Assembly (NCBI RefSeq): GCF_004210215.2
Contig: NZ_CP067394.1
Span: 3,596,001 to 3,660,000, forward strand
Direction: 5' to 3'
DNA length: 64,000 bases
From: Cryobacterium sp. SO1
GTDB taxonomy: Bacteria > Actinomycetota > Actinomycetes > Actinomycetales > Microbacteriaceae
Shown here one piece after another: positions 43,176-51,979 of the stretch. Numbering within the stretch: position 1 is the first letter of the stretch; every line of letters starts with the position of its first letter. The notes under the pieces are model-generated. The model ran no database searches, was not told the DNA's origin, and saw nothing but the letters and a program-made list of their open reading frames with translations. The translations under genes and the position numbers were made by a program.

Positions 43176-43954
43176 CGGTTGCCGCACCGGCAGACCAGGC
43201 CCTGCTCGTCCAGGGTGAGGTGGCCGATTTCGCCGGCCTTGCCGCTGCCGCCGCGGTAGACCCGGCCGTCGACGATGAGGCCGGCGCCGACGCCGTGCGA
43301 CACGCGCAGGTAGGCCGCCTGCCGGATGCCCTGGGCCGCGCCCATGCGGTATTCGGCGAGCGCGCCGAGATTGGCCTCATTGTCGACGAATACCGGCCGA
43401 TGCAGCCGGGATTCGAGCTCCTCGGCGACGGGCACACCGTCCCAGCCGCGCAGCAAGCCGGCGGTGGCGATGACGCCGGTGCGGGGGTCGACCGGCGCGG
43501 CCAGTCCCACCCCGACCGCGAGCACCTCGTCTTGACCGGCGCCGACCGATTCGGCCATGTCCTGGATGAGCAGCATCACCCTGTCGAGCTCGCTGTCGGC
43601 CCGGTGGTCGCGGGCCAGCGGCAGCATCCGTTCGGCCAACACCTGGTGCCCGGCGTCGGCCAGGGCCAGCCTCAGCTGCCGGTTGGACACGTGCAGGCCC
43701 ACCACCAGGCCCATCTCGCGGGCGAGCGTGACGCGCACGGCTCGGCGGCCGCTCCGCGAGGTGGGTGTGGTCTTCAGCACCCCCACGGCAGCCTGTTCCT
43801 TGACGATGTTCGAGACCGTGGCCGGCGACAGCCCGGTGACCGCGGCCAGTTCCACCTGGGTGAGAGCGCCGTAGTGGGTGATCGCGTCCAGAATCCGGGC
43901 GCGGTTGGCCTCACGCAGGGACGACTGCGACCCGAGATTACGGCGACTGCTCAC
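43175..43954 (-). pseudogene. ROK-family repressor, truncated at the zinc-binding loop
   Basis: About 260 of roughly 400 residues of a NagC/XylR-type ROK repressor. SSRRNLGSQSSLREANRARI and LTQVELAAVTGLSPATVSNI form the N-terminal winged helix. VGVGLAAPVDPRTGVI, VFVDNEANLGALAEYRMGA, GAGLIVDGRVYRGGSGKAGE, IGHLTLDEQGLVCRCGNRR are the sugar-kinase-like domain up to the zinc finger. Then it runs into CbiX-like sequence near 43165-43185. GTG at 43954 is the likely start. The C-terminal third is missing, so function is doubtful; DNA binding might persist. Confidence 0.82.
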
Positions 43955-44276
43955 GGGAGACACGATAGTGCCGGGCACGGCCACCGGAGCGGATTCCGGT
44001 GACTTCGTGGGGAACGCGCCGCACAGAAACGAAATATTCCACCGATTTCGTGACGAACTCCCGGTTGGCCTCCACTGAGGGATATCGCGATCCGCTCGCC
44101 CCGGCTCCGCAATTCGCCCGGCCGGCCCGTCAACAGAATACGAGGAGCTCTCGGCCGACGACATCCAGCGCCTGGAAGCTCCCGAGACAACCCAGGAGCC
44201 GTTCTGGTGGTGACGGCGCACCTCGCCCGGACTAGCGCATCGCGTCGTTCAGGGTCCCGGCCAGCCAGCGCTCGGA

Positions 44277-44990
44277 TCAGGAATTCGGGTGCCGCAGCCG
44301 GGCCTCCAGCTGCTCGACGATCAGGTCGGGACGGGTGATGAACGGGTGGTGCCCGGTCGGCATCTCGACAACGCGCGTGGCTCGCTCGGCATGGGAACGC
44401 TGCAACTCCACCGACGTGCTGCGGTCCTGCCCGCAGACGATGTAGGTCGAGTCGACGCCCTGCCAGCCGGCAGCGGTGGTGGGCGTCATGAACGCTCCGA
44501 CGGCCTGCACGGTCACCCGCTCCCAGGCCTTGCGCTGGGTGTCAGCGTCGGCATCCTGCAGGAATCGGCTGCCGAAGGTGGTCACGTCGTAACCCGAGAC
44601 GCCGAGCGTGCCGTCATCGTTGACCGCGATCGAGACCGGGTCGCTCTCATCGCTCATGATCGCGCCCTGCGACTGCCCGATCTCGGGCAGATAGGACGAC
44701 ACATAGAGCAGGTGCGCGACTGAGGGATGCGCGCCGGCCTCGGCGATGACGGTTCCGCCATATGAATGGCCGACCACGACCGCCGAGTCCACGTCATCGA
44801 GCTCGCGACGAAGCGCTGCGGCATCGATGATCAGGCCGCCGGCCATCTGCTCCGACGTCGTCTCGCCGCAGGACGGCAGCGCCAGGGCCCGGCTGCGGAT
44901 GCCGGTGCGTTCCCGCAGAAGGTCAGCACTCCGCTGCCACCACCACTGCCCGTCGCGCACCAGGGCGCCGTGCACGAAGATCAGTTCCAT
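44277..44990 (-). CDS. Alpha/beta-hydrolase
   Basis: A 237-residue esterase-like protein. LIFVHGALVRDGQWWW holds the oxyanion-hole region, VVVGHSYGGTVIAEAG the nucleophile Ser, and MPTGHHPFITRPDLIVEQL the C-terminal catalytic His. It resembles the RsbQ/salicylate-esterase-like group of short hydrolases. ATG at 44990 follows GGAAGGACC. It lies between the truncated ROK gene and the FGGY kinase on the same strand, 44 bases from the kinase; its substrate could be an ester of the same sugar pathway, but this is inference. Confidence 0.88.
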   Translation of the reverse strand: MELIFVHGALVRDGQWWWQRSADLLRERTGIRSRALALPSCGETTSEQMAGGLIIDAAALRRELDDVDSAVVVGHSYGGTVIAEAGAHPSVAHLLYVSSYLPEIGQSQGAIMSDESDPVSIAVNDDGTLGVSGYDVTTFGSRFLQDADADTQRKAWERVTVQAVGAFMTPTTAAGWQGVDSTYIVCGQDRSTSVELQRSHAERATRVVEMPTGHHPFITRPDLIVEQLEARLRHPNS

Positions 44991-45034
44991 GTGGGTCCTT
45001 CCATCGCGGTTCGAAGGTGGTGGCGGCGCTTGAA

Positions 45035-46651
45035 TCAGAGCGTCTCGACGGCGGCCCGTTCGACGGCGAGGCCCGCGGCGTAGCGGTCGAGGTAGCTGGA
45101 GAAACCGGCGACGTCGACCGAGTCGGGGGCGACGGTCTCGAAGTCCTGGCCTACGAACACCCGCTCGCGCAGGTAGCCGTCAAGATCGAGGTCCACTCCG
45201 GATGCGACGGCGGAGGTGTAGGCCGCCAGGACCGCGATGCCCCAGGCACCGCCCTCCGACGCCGTCTCGGCGACCGAGACCGGGGCATCCAGGGAACCGG
45301 CGAGGAAGCGCTGGGCGACACCGGCGGTGCGGAAGAGCCCGCCGTGCGCGAACATCGCGTCGAGTTGGACGCCCTCTTCGGCGAGCACCCGCATGCCCAG
45401 GCTGAGCGTGCCGAACACGCCGTAGAGCTGGGCGCGCATGAAGTTGGCCAGCGTGAGCCGGCTGTCGGGGGTGCGCACGAACAGCGGCCGACCCTCGGTG
45501 AGACCGGCGATGGGTTCGCCGGCCAGGTGGTTGTAGGCCAGCAGTCCGCCGGCATCCGCGTCGCCCTCGAGCGCCTCACGGAACAGGGCGTCGAAGACCG
45601 CGTCGCTCGAGACGGGGTTGCCGCTGGCCGCGGCGAAGCGGCCGAACATCCCGGCCCACGCGGCGAGCTCGCTTGCCCCGTTGTTGCAGTGCACCATCGC
45701 GACAAGATCGCCGGCCGGGGTGGTGACCAGGTCGAGTTCATGGTGCACCTGGGTGAGTGGGCGTTCGAGCACGACCATTGCGAAAATGCTGGTGCCGGCG
45801 CTGACGTTGCCGGTGCGCGGGGCGACTGAGCAGGTGGCGACCATGCCGGTGCCTGCGTCGCCCTCTGGCGGGCACAGCACGGAGCCGGGTCGCAGCGCAC
45901 CGGTCGGGTCCAGGAGCGCCGCACCCGCAGCCGTGAGGTCACCGGCCGGCTTGCCGGCAACGAGAACCTTCGGCAGCACCGCCACCAGGCTGAGGTTGGG
46001 AGCGGACCCGGCGGCCAGGCCGTCGTAGCGGGCGAGGAGCTCGGCGTCGTAGTCGGCGGTGGCGGCGTCGATGGGGAACATGCCCGACGCGTCACCGACG
46101 CCGAGGACCTTGCGGCCGGTGAGCTGCCAGTGCACGTAGCCGGCCAGGGTGGTGATGAAGTCGAGCCGCGGCACGTGCGGCTCGTGGTCGATGACGGCCT
46201 GGTGCAGGTGGGCAATCGACCAGCGCAGCGGGATGTTGACACCGAACAGCTCGGTCAGCTGGGCCGCCGCGGGCCCGGTGGTGGTGTTGCGCCAGGTGCG
46301 GAACGGCACCAGCTGGTCGCCCGCGGCGTCGAACGCGAGGTAGCCGTGCATCATCGCCGAGACGCCGATCGCGCCGTAGCCCTCCGGCCGGATGCCGTAC
46401 TTCGCGTCGATGTCGGCGATGAGGGCGGCGTGCGCGGCCTGGATGCCGGACCACACGTCGTCCAACGAGTAGGTCCAGACCCGGTCGACGAACTTGTTCT
46501 CCCACTCGTGGCTGCCGACGGCGAGGACCTCGGACAGGTCCTCACCGATCAGGCATGCCTTGATGCGGGTCGACCCCAGCTCGATTCCCAGGGACGTTCG
46601 TCCGCTGAGAATCGAGTTGCGGGCGGCCTCGTATGCATCATTGCTCGTCAT
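45035..46651 (-). CDS. FGGY-family carbohydrate kinase
   Basis: A 538-residue sugar kinase. SLGIELGSTRIKACLI is the N-terminal phosphate loop, GVSAMMHGYLAFD the catalytic region, NVSAGTSIFAMVVLERPL and AHGGLFRTAGVAQRFL with AETASEGGAWGIAVLAA the ATP-binding C-terminal half. The shape fits the xylulokinase/ribulokinase-like subgroup with the SAGTSIFA motif. ADP-forming phosphorylation of a ketose or polyol is expected. It is the last of the DeoR-FGGY pair on the reverse strand, 92 bases after DeoR, so it probably belongs to the same regulon. Confidence 0.9.
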   Translation of the reverse strand: MTSNDAYEAARNSILSGRTSLGIELGSTRIKACLIGEDLSEVLAVGSHEWENKFVDRVWTYSLDDVWSGIQAAHAALIADIDAKYGIRPEGYGAIGVSAMMHGYLAFDAAGDQLVPFRTWRNTTTGPAAAQLTELFGVNIPLRWSIAHLHQAVIDHEPHVPRLDFITTLAGYVHWQLTGRKVLGVGDASGMFPIDAATADYDAELLARYDGLAAGSAPNLSLVAVLPKVLVAGKPAGDLTAAGAALLDPTGALRPGSVLCPPEGDAGTGMVATCSVAPRTGNVSAGTSIFAMVVLERPLTQVHHELDLVTTPAGDLVAMVHCNNGASELAAWAGMFGRFAAASGNPVSSDAVFDALFREALEGDADAGGLLAYNHLAGEPIAGLTEGRPLFVRTPDSRLTLANFMRAQLYGVFGTLSLGMRVLAEEGVQLDAMFAHGGLFRTAGVAQRFLAGSLDAPVSVAETASEGGAWGIAVLAAYTSAVASGVDLDLDGYLRERVFVGQDFETVAPDSVDVAGFSSYLDRYAAGLAVERAAVETL

Positions 46652-46743
46652 ACCTCGATTATGGCGGTGTCTGCCCGCCGGTATTCCCTTCCAGGGGAAT
46701 CATCGAGATGGTCCACGCCTGGACGTCGTGGGCGCACTGGCGC

Positions 46744-47562
46744 TCATTCGGTGTCAGCCAGGATCACCCTGACGCCGGCTTGCCGAATGCGGTCGAGTTC
46801 GACGGCGTCGGCGGAACTATCTGTGATCAGAAAATCGATCTGATCGAGCTCCGACATCTGGGCCAGAGCAACACGGCCGATCTTCGAGCCGTCGGCGACG
46901 ACGATGGTGCGCTGCGCCTTCGCGACCATGGCATGGTTGGTTCGCGCTTCGGTCTCATCGTGGGTCGTCACTCCCGCCGCAGCGCTCACACCGTCGGCAC
47001 CGAGGATCGCCGTGCCGACGTTGACCGCGCTGAACGTGTTCTCCGCAAGCACCCCGACCAGTTCGAGCGACTGAGGTCGGAGGACACCGCCGGTCATTAT
47101 CACCTTCAGTTGCGGGTACAGGGTGACAAGGCCCGCGATCGACAGGGAATTGGTCACGATGGTGAGTTCTCGATGCCCGGCCAATGCTCGCGCGACCCCG
47201 GCAGTCGTGGTCCCTCCGCTCAGGGCGACTGCGTGGCGTTCGAGGGGGATGAGGGCTGCCGTGCGGCGAGCGATGAGTCGTTTCGCATCCTGGAACTTGG
47301 TGTCGCGCAGCACGACGGGGAGTTCGGTGCCGTGACTTATCGACGTGGCGCCTCCGTGTGTTCGGATCAGGAGTTTCTGGTCGGCGAGTACGGCGAGGTC
47401 GCGACGAGCTGTTGCGGCAGAGATACTCAATTCTGCTGCCATGGCGTCCAAGGTCAGGTGACCGCGGGCGGCGACAAGATCGAGAATTCCCACCATCCGC
47501 TGGGCGCGCTTGGCTGACCCGCCCTGGATGGCGGCGAAGGAACTTTCGTCCGAGGCACTCAC
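46744..47562 (-). CDS. DeoR-family transcriptional repressor
   Basis: A 272-residue sugar-phosphate-responsive repressor. N-terminal winged helix at residues 18-70 (RMVGILDLVAARGHLTLDAM, ELSISAATARRDLAVL), then the ribose-5-phosphate isomerase-like sensor domain (AVALSGGTTTAGVARAL, LTIVTNSLSIAGLV, VVADGSKIGRVALAQM). GTG at 47562 is preferred because GGGGA precedes it; an ATG at 47592 lacks a ribosome site. The operator-like palindrome lies midway to the divergent GH4 gene, which suggests control of both directions. Confidence 0.9.
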   Translation of the reverse strand: MSASDESSFAAIQGGSAKRAQRMVGILDLVAARGHLTLDAMAAELSISAATARRDLAVLADQKLLIRTHGGATSISHGTELPVVLRDTKFQDAKRLIARRTAALIPLERHAVALSGGTTTAGVARALAGHRELTIVTNSLSIAGLVTLYPQLKVIMTGGVLRPQSLELVGVLAENTFSAVNVGTAILGADGVSAAAGVTTHDETEARTNHAMVAKAQRTIVVADGSKIGRVALAQMSELDQIDFLITDSSADAVELDRIRQAGVRVILADTE

Positions 47563-47602
47563 GTTTTCCCCATTCTGGCGCTGGCCAATCATCTGCAGTG
47601 AT

Positions 47603-47620
47603 CATTTTATACATAAAATG
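47603..47620. promoter_or_regulatory. 18-bp palindromic operator between DeoR and GH4 genes
   Basis: CATTTTAT-AC-ATAAAATG, perfect 8-bp arms, the only AT-rich patch for several kb. It is centred 50 bases from the DeoR GTG (47562) and 54 bases from the GH4 ATG (47666). ATAAAAT also gives a possible -10 for the GH4 promoter. Confidence 0.75.
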
Positions 47621-47665
47621 CTCATTCAGTTGCGTAGTCTGTGCAATACGTCCCAAGATCAGTGC

Positions 47666-48991
47666 ATGACACAGATTGTTTTCCTTGGCGCCGGGAGCGT
47701 CGTTTTCACTCGCCAGCTTGTCGCCGACCTGGCCCGCTTCGACGATCTCCCCGCGTTCACGCTTGTCTTGCATGACATCGATGCCGACCGGCTGGCGGTT
47801 GCGCACGGCACCGCACTGCAGGTGAACCGCAGATTCGGCCGGGACATCACTGTCGTCGCCACCCTGAACCGCCGGGAAGCACTCGAGGGCGCAGATGTGG
47901 TCGTCAACATGATCCAGGTGGGGGGCATCGCCGCGACCCGCATCGACCTGGAGGTTCCTGCCCGATACGGCCTGCGGCAGACGATCGGCGACACAACCGG
48001 TGTCGGCGGGGTGTTCCGTGCCCTCCGAACCTTCCCGGTCCTGTCAGGCATCGCGCACGACATGCTCGAACTCTGCCCCGACGCCTGGTTCCTGAATTAC
48101 ACGAACCCGATGGCGATGAACGTGTGGTGGATGTCGGTGGTGGCGCCTGAACTCAAGGTCGTCGGGCTCTGCCACAGCGTGCACTGGACGGTGAACGACC
48201 TCTGTGAGCTGATCGGGGTGCCGCTGGACGGCACGCACTACCGTGCCGCCGGGGTGAATCATCAGGCGTGGCTGCTCGAGTGGAGCCGGGACGGCGTTGA
48301 CCTCTATCCGGTGTTACGCGAGCTGATTGCAGCCGATCCTGAACTACAGCGCCGTGTCCGTGTCGAGATCTTCAAGCGCATCGGCTACTACCCGACCGAG
48401 ACCAGCGAACACTCCTCGGAGTACCTGGACTGGTTCCTGCACTCCGACGAGCAGATCGAGCGTTTCCGAATCGAACCGCTTCAATACGTCGGTATCTCAG
48501 AAGAGAACGTGGCGGAGTTCGAGCACGCGAAGAAGCTGCTGGCGGCCGATCAGGACCTCGAGCTGGAGGAGGGCGCCGCCGAGTACGCCCCGCAGATCAT
48601 TCACTCTCTGCTCACGGGCACCGAGCGCGTCATCCACGCCAACGTGGTCAACGACGGGCTCATCGACAATCTGCAGCAGGGCGCCGTTGTCGAGGTGCCC
48701 AGTCGCGTGGACTGCGACGGGGTGCACCCGCTGCCGTTCGGCTCGATCCCCGAGGCTGGCGCCGCTCTGAACCGCACCTACCTGGCTGTCGCCGCCCTCA
48801 CGATCGAGGCCGCACGCACTGGAGACCCCCTTCTGGTGCGCCAGGCGGTGCTGATGGATCCGAACGCGAGCTCCACCCTCACTCCGGAGCAGATCTGGGC
48901 GCTCTGCGACGAACTCACCGAACTGCACGCCGGACTGCTTCCCCGCGCACTCGGTGGACGGCTGGAGATTCCGGGCACGGTCAGCGTGTGA
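47666..48991 (+). CDS. Family 4 glycoside hydrolase (alpha-galactosidase/galacturonidase-like)
   Basis: A 441-residue NAD(H)- and Mn-dependent glycosidase that works by oxidation-elimination. IVFLGAGSVVFTRQLVADL binds NAD, GDTTGVGGVFRALRT, WFLNYTNPMAMN, GLCHSVHWT (metal-binding Cys and His) and AAGVNHQAWLLEW are diagnostic of GH4. Subgroup markers fit alpha-galactosidase or alpha-galacturonidase rather than 6-phospho-beta-glucosidase. The ATG at 47666 follows a weak AAGAT. It is the first forward gene after the DeoR operator, and overlaps the aldolase start. Confidence 0.92.
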   Translation: MTQIVFLGAGSVVFTRQLVADLARFDDLPAFTLVLHDIDADRLAVAHGTALQVNRRFGRDITVVATLNRREALEGADVVVNMIQVGGIAATRIDLEVPARYGLRQTIGDTTGVGGVFRALRTFPVLSGIAHDMLELCPDAWFLNYTNPMAMNVWWMSVVAPELKVVGLCHSVHWTVNDLCELIGVPLDGTHYRAAGVNHQAWLLEWSRDGVDLYPVLRELIAADPELQRRVRVEIFKRIGYYPTETSEHSSEYLDWFLHSDEQIERFRIEPLQYVGISEENVAEFEHAKKLLAADQDLELEEGAAEYAPQIIHSLLTGTERVIHANVVNDGLIDNLQQGAVVEVPSRVDCDGVHPLPFGSIPEAGAALNRTYLAVAALTIEAARTGDPLLVRQAVLMDPNASSTLTPEQIWALCDELTELHAGLLPRALGGRLEIPGTVSV

Positions 48992-49848
48992 GCCTCACGT
49001 CGACGCGTCGGCTCGTGGCGCAGGCTTCGGCCGACGGCGGGGCCGTCGCTGCTTTCAACGTGATCACCCTCGATCACGCCGAGTCGATCGTGGCCGGGGC
49101 CAGTACGGCCGGCACCGGCGCTCTCCTGCAGCTGAGCGAGAACGCCATCCGCTTCCACGGTTCGCCGTGGCCCATTCTCGCTGCCTGCCGCGAGCTCGCC
49201 GACGCAGCATCCGTCCCGATCGGCATCCACCTCGACCACCTCGAGGATGCGGACCTGGTGCGGAAAATTCTCGCACGAGCTGGCGAGTTCGGCATCGGCT
49301 CGCTGATGTTCGACGCGTCGCGACTGGACTACAGCGACAATGTGCGGGCCACCCGGCGCATCGCCGAGGATGCTCAGGCTGCAGGGCTGTGGGTCGAGGC
49401 TGAACTGGGCGCGATCGGCGGCAAAGACGGCGCTCATGCTCCCGGAGTGCGCACACACCCCGACGAGGCGCGCTCCTTCGTCGAGCAGACCGGCGTCGAC
49501 GGCCTGGCCGTCGCCGTCGGAAGCTCGCACGCCATGCTCGAGCGTTCGGCGGTCATCGACCTTCCCTTAGTGGGACGCCTGGCCGCTAGTGTCTCCGTGC
49601 CGCTCGTGTTGCACGGCTCGTCGGGCATCGCCGACGACATGATCAGGCAGGCCGTCGAGGCCGGTATCCGCAAGGTCAATGTCGGCACCGCCCTCAACAT
49701 CGCGAGCACCGCCGCACTGCGAGCTTCCCTCGCCGCAGCGCCAGACGTGATCGACCCGCGCAAATTTAGCCGGGCGGCCCGCGACGCGACGGTCGCGCTC
49801 GTGGCCCAGTTGTGCCGGGTGATCTCTTTCGCCCGACTGGGAGCCTGA
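48988..49848 (+). CDS. Class II ketose-bisphosphate aldolase (KbaY/GatY-like)
   Basis: A 286-residue zinc aldolase. AAFNVITLDHAESIVAGAS begins the barrel, IGIHLDHLEDADLV carries catalytic Asp and zinc His, WVEAELGAIGGKDGAHAPG the Glu and loop, VLHGSSGIADDMIRQAVEAG the third zinc His, and RKVNVGTAL the phosphate loop. Fructose- or tagatose-1,6-bisphosphate (or a 6-deoxy-type ketose-1-phosphate) could be the substrate. GTG at 48988 overlaps the GH4 stop (GTGTGA). It is followed by a reverse-strand amidohydrolase with only two bases between the genes. Confidence 0.9.
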   Translation: MSLTSTRRLVAQASADGGAVAAFNVITLDHAESIVAGASTAGTGALLQLSENAIRFHGSPWPILAACRELADAASVPIGIHLDHLEDADLVRKILARAGEFGIGSLMFDASRLDYSDNVRATRRIAEDAQAAGLWVEAELGAIGGKDGAHAPGVRTHPDEARSFVEQTGVDGLAVAVGSSHAMLERSAVIDLPLVGRLAASVSVPLVLHGSSGIADDMIRQAVEAGIRKVNVGTALNIASTAALRASLAAAPDVIDPRKFSRAARDATVALVAQLCRVISFARLGA

Positions 49849-49850
49849 GG

Positions 49851-50924
49851 TCAGTCGAGACCGAGCACTCGCCTGGCATTGCCTCGGTACAACGCCTCGA
49901 GGCGCTGCGGCGGAAGATCGAGCGCGGAGACGGCCCATCGGCCTTGTCCGGGGATGCTGCTGCCGGGGTCGTAACGGAAGCCCTCGTCATCGGTCTCGAT
50001 GAAGCGGTAGTGCAGGGCATACTGCTCTCCGGACACTGGATACGTGTCGGTACCGAACAGGACCCGATCGGGGAATCCCTCGACCAGGCGGGCGAAACGC
50101 CGCGGCTGGCGGCCGAGTTCCGCGATGCGCCCGGCGATATCGACCGTGTAGTTGTCGGCAGCGGCGAGCAGGCGCTCGACCCGGTCCAGGTCCTCCGCCG
50201 CTCCGCCCACATGCGCACCGATGAAGGTCGTTTCCGCACAGGCCAGCACGAGGGCAGCATGCGCGTCGAGTAGCTCGTCGAAGCTCGGGTGCCTGTCCCG
50301 GTCACCGAACCACCAGTCGCGAGCGGTCGCGAGTTCGTCGAGACGTTCGTTGAACGCATCGACCGGTTCGAAGAAGGCGATCGGATCCGCGGTGTGGATC
50401 AAGACCGGCAGCCCGAGGGTGCCGGCATGTTGCAGCACGGTGACAACCCTGGCATCGTCGGGCCGGATGAGCGAACCGTCCGCATCCCTCACCGTCAGGC
50501 CCAGGTTCTTCCAGACCTTCAGTCCGCGGGCGCCACGCGACACACTGTCGTCGAGTGACTCCAGCAGTTGCCCGACACCGTCGGCTTCGGCCAGCACCGC
50601 CCAATCCAGCTGACAGAAGGTGAGGAACCTCCCCGGGTGCGCCCGGTCATAGCGCTCGACATTGGCGGTCACTTCATCGCCCCACATGCCGTCGAGATTG
50701 ACAATCGTCTCGACGCCGTGTGCGTCCAGCACCGCGACGAGGTCGTCAACATCGGGGACCATCCACTCCCCGTCGCTGAGCCAACGCCCCAAATGATTGT
50801 GGATGTCGATCGCCGCGTATGCAGGTCGGTTCACGACCGTCTCGGCTGCCCGCAGTTGACTGCGCGGGGTCCAGTCGGCCAGCCTCAAGGCAGAGATTCC
50901 ATCCCAATCAGGCACAGGTAGCAC
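49851..50924 (-). CDS. Amidohydrolase-2-type metal-dependent hydrolase
   Basis: A 357-residue TIM-barrel protein of the amidohydrolase_2 group, which contains sugar lactonases and decarboxylases. AAIDIHNHLGRWLSDG has a modified metal motif (H-N-H), LGLPVLIHTADP and TTFIGAHVGG supply the later His, and VLFGTDTYPVSGEQY the Asp with GTDxxP. In a sugar cluster it may hydrolyse a lactone or deacylate an amino sugar, but which is unknown. It is convergent with the aldolase gene and divergent from the SIS gene, sharing a control region at 50925-51052. Confidence 0.85.
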   Translation of the reverse strand: MLPVPDWDGISALRLADWTPRSQLRAAETVVNRPAYAAIDIHNHLGRWLSDGEWMVPDVDDLVAVLDAHGVETIVNLDGMWGDEVTANVERYDRAHPGRFLTFCQLDWAVLAEADGVGQLLESLDDSVSRGARGLKVWKNLGLTVRDADGSLIRPDDARVVTVLQHAGTLGLPVLIHTADPIAFFEPVDAFNERLDELATARDWWFGDRDRHPSFDELLDAHAALVLACAETTFIGAHVGGAAEDLDRVERLLAAADNYTVDIAGRIAELGRQPRRFARLVEGFPDRVLFGTDTYPVSGEQYALHYRFIETDDEGFRYDPGSSIPGQGRWAVSALDLPPQRLEALYRGNARRVLGLD

Positions 50925-50944
50925 ATCCTCTCACCGCAAATAGT

Positions 50945-50988
50945 CACTCAGAGTGAGCGATATGGACATTCTAGTTGTTGGTCGCTCA
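50945..50988. promoter_or_regulatory. Nested inverted repeats between amidohydrolase and SIS genes
   Basis: CACTC-A-GAGTG (50945-50955) is a small palindrome, and TGAGCGA (50954-50960) is repeated inverted as TCGCTCA (50982-50988). They fill the region between divergent starts at 50924 and 51053. They could bind a regulator of the ABC-transporter operon; the sequence is unlike the DeoR palindrome. Confidence 0.5.
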
Positions 50989-51052
50989 TTTTGAGAGATG
51001 ATCATCAGAACGCTTTCCGGCCCATCCGGTCGGCGGCAACTGGAGGACACCC

Positions 51053-51931
51053 GTGACACTCACCGCCCGCGAAATCGACAGCCAGCCGCGCATCTGGCGA
51101 GAGGCACTCACCCACGTCGAGCGCGCCACCGACCTCCTCGCGCGGCCAGGAGAGCGCGTACTCGTGATCGGATGCGGGACCAGCGCGTTCGTCGCGGAGT
51201 CGTTCGCGGCGCTCCGGGAGAGCGCAGGCCTCGGCATCACCGACGCGGCCTACGCGTCGGAACCGCGGGTCTGGCGCGGGTACGATTCCGTCATCGCACT
51301 CACGCGCTCCGGCACCACGACCGAGGTTCTCGAGGCGCTCAGCGCCGTGCCGGCCGGCGTGCGCACTATCGTTGTGACCGGAGTCGCCGATTCTCCGGTC
51401 GTTGCAGTTGTCGACGACGTGCTCCTGCTGGATTTCGCTGACGAGGAGTCGGTCGTGCAGACCCGATTCCCCACCACTTTCCTGCTGCTCGCCCGTGCGG
51501 CGTTCGGCGAGGATGTCTCCGCGCTGCCGGCCGCGGCAGAGGCGTTGCTGGCACGGCCTCTCCCGATCGACGTCTCCCTCCTCAGCCACTTCGTCTACCT
51601 CGGCAGCGGTTGGACCCATGGCCTCGCCCAGGAGGCCGCACTCAAGATTCGCGAGGCCGCACAGGCCTGGTCGGAGTCCTACCCGCTGCTCGACTACCGT
51701 CACGGACCGCTCGCCGTCGCTGGACCAGGGTCACTCGTCTGGATGATCGGGCGCAGCGATGACAACCTCGTCGAACAAATCGAGGCCGTCGGTGCGCACG
51801 TCGTGACCAGCTCGCACGACCCGCTCATCGAACTCGCGCAGGCCCAGCGCCTCGCTGTAGCCGTCGCAGAATTGCGCGGCCTGAACCCGGACACCCCGCG
51901 ACACCTCACCCGCTCCATCGTTCTCGGCTAG
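51053..51931 (+). CDS. SIS-domain sugar-phosphate isomerase (AgaS/FrlB-like)
   Basis: A 292-residue protein with two SIS domains, ketose-/aldose-phosphate isomerase or aminosugar-phosphate deaminase fold. VLVIGCGTSAFVAESFAAL, VIALTRSGTTTEVLEAL (phosphate-binding Ser/Thr) belong to the first; VYLGSGWTHGLAQEAALKIRE and WSESYPLLDYRHGPLAV to the second. It is shorter than AgaS (about 380). GTG at 51053 has GGAGG upstream. It is the first gene of a forward operon with a sugar ABC transporter and two PfkB kinases. Confidence 0.88.
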   Translation: MTLTAREIDSQPRIWREALTHVERATDLLARPGERVLVIGCGTSAFVAESFAALRESAGLGITDAAYASEPRVWRGYDSVIALTRSGTTTEVLEALSAVPAGVRTIVVTGVADSPVVAVVDDVLLLDFADEESVVQTRFPTTFLLLARAAFGEDVSALPAAAEALLARPLPIDVSLLSHFVYLGSGWTHGLAQEAALKIREAAQAWSESYPLLDYRHGPLAVAGPGSLVWMIGRSDDNLVEQIEAVGAHVVTSSHDPLIELAQAQRLAVAVAELRGLNPDTPRHLTRSIVLG

Positions 51932-51979
51932 ATCCCGAGAAGCGATTCGCTACTGTCACCCGAACTGAAAGAGGATTCA

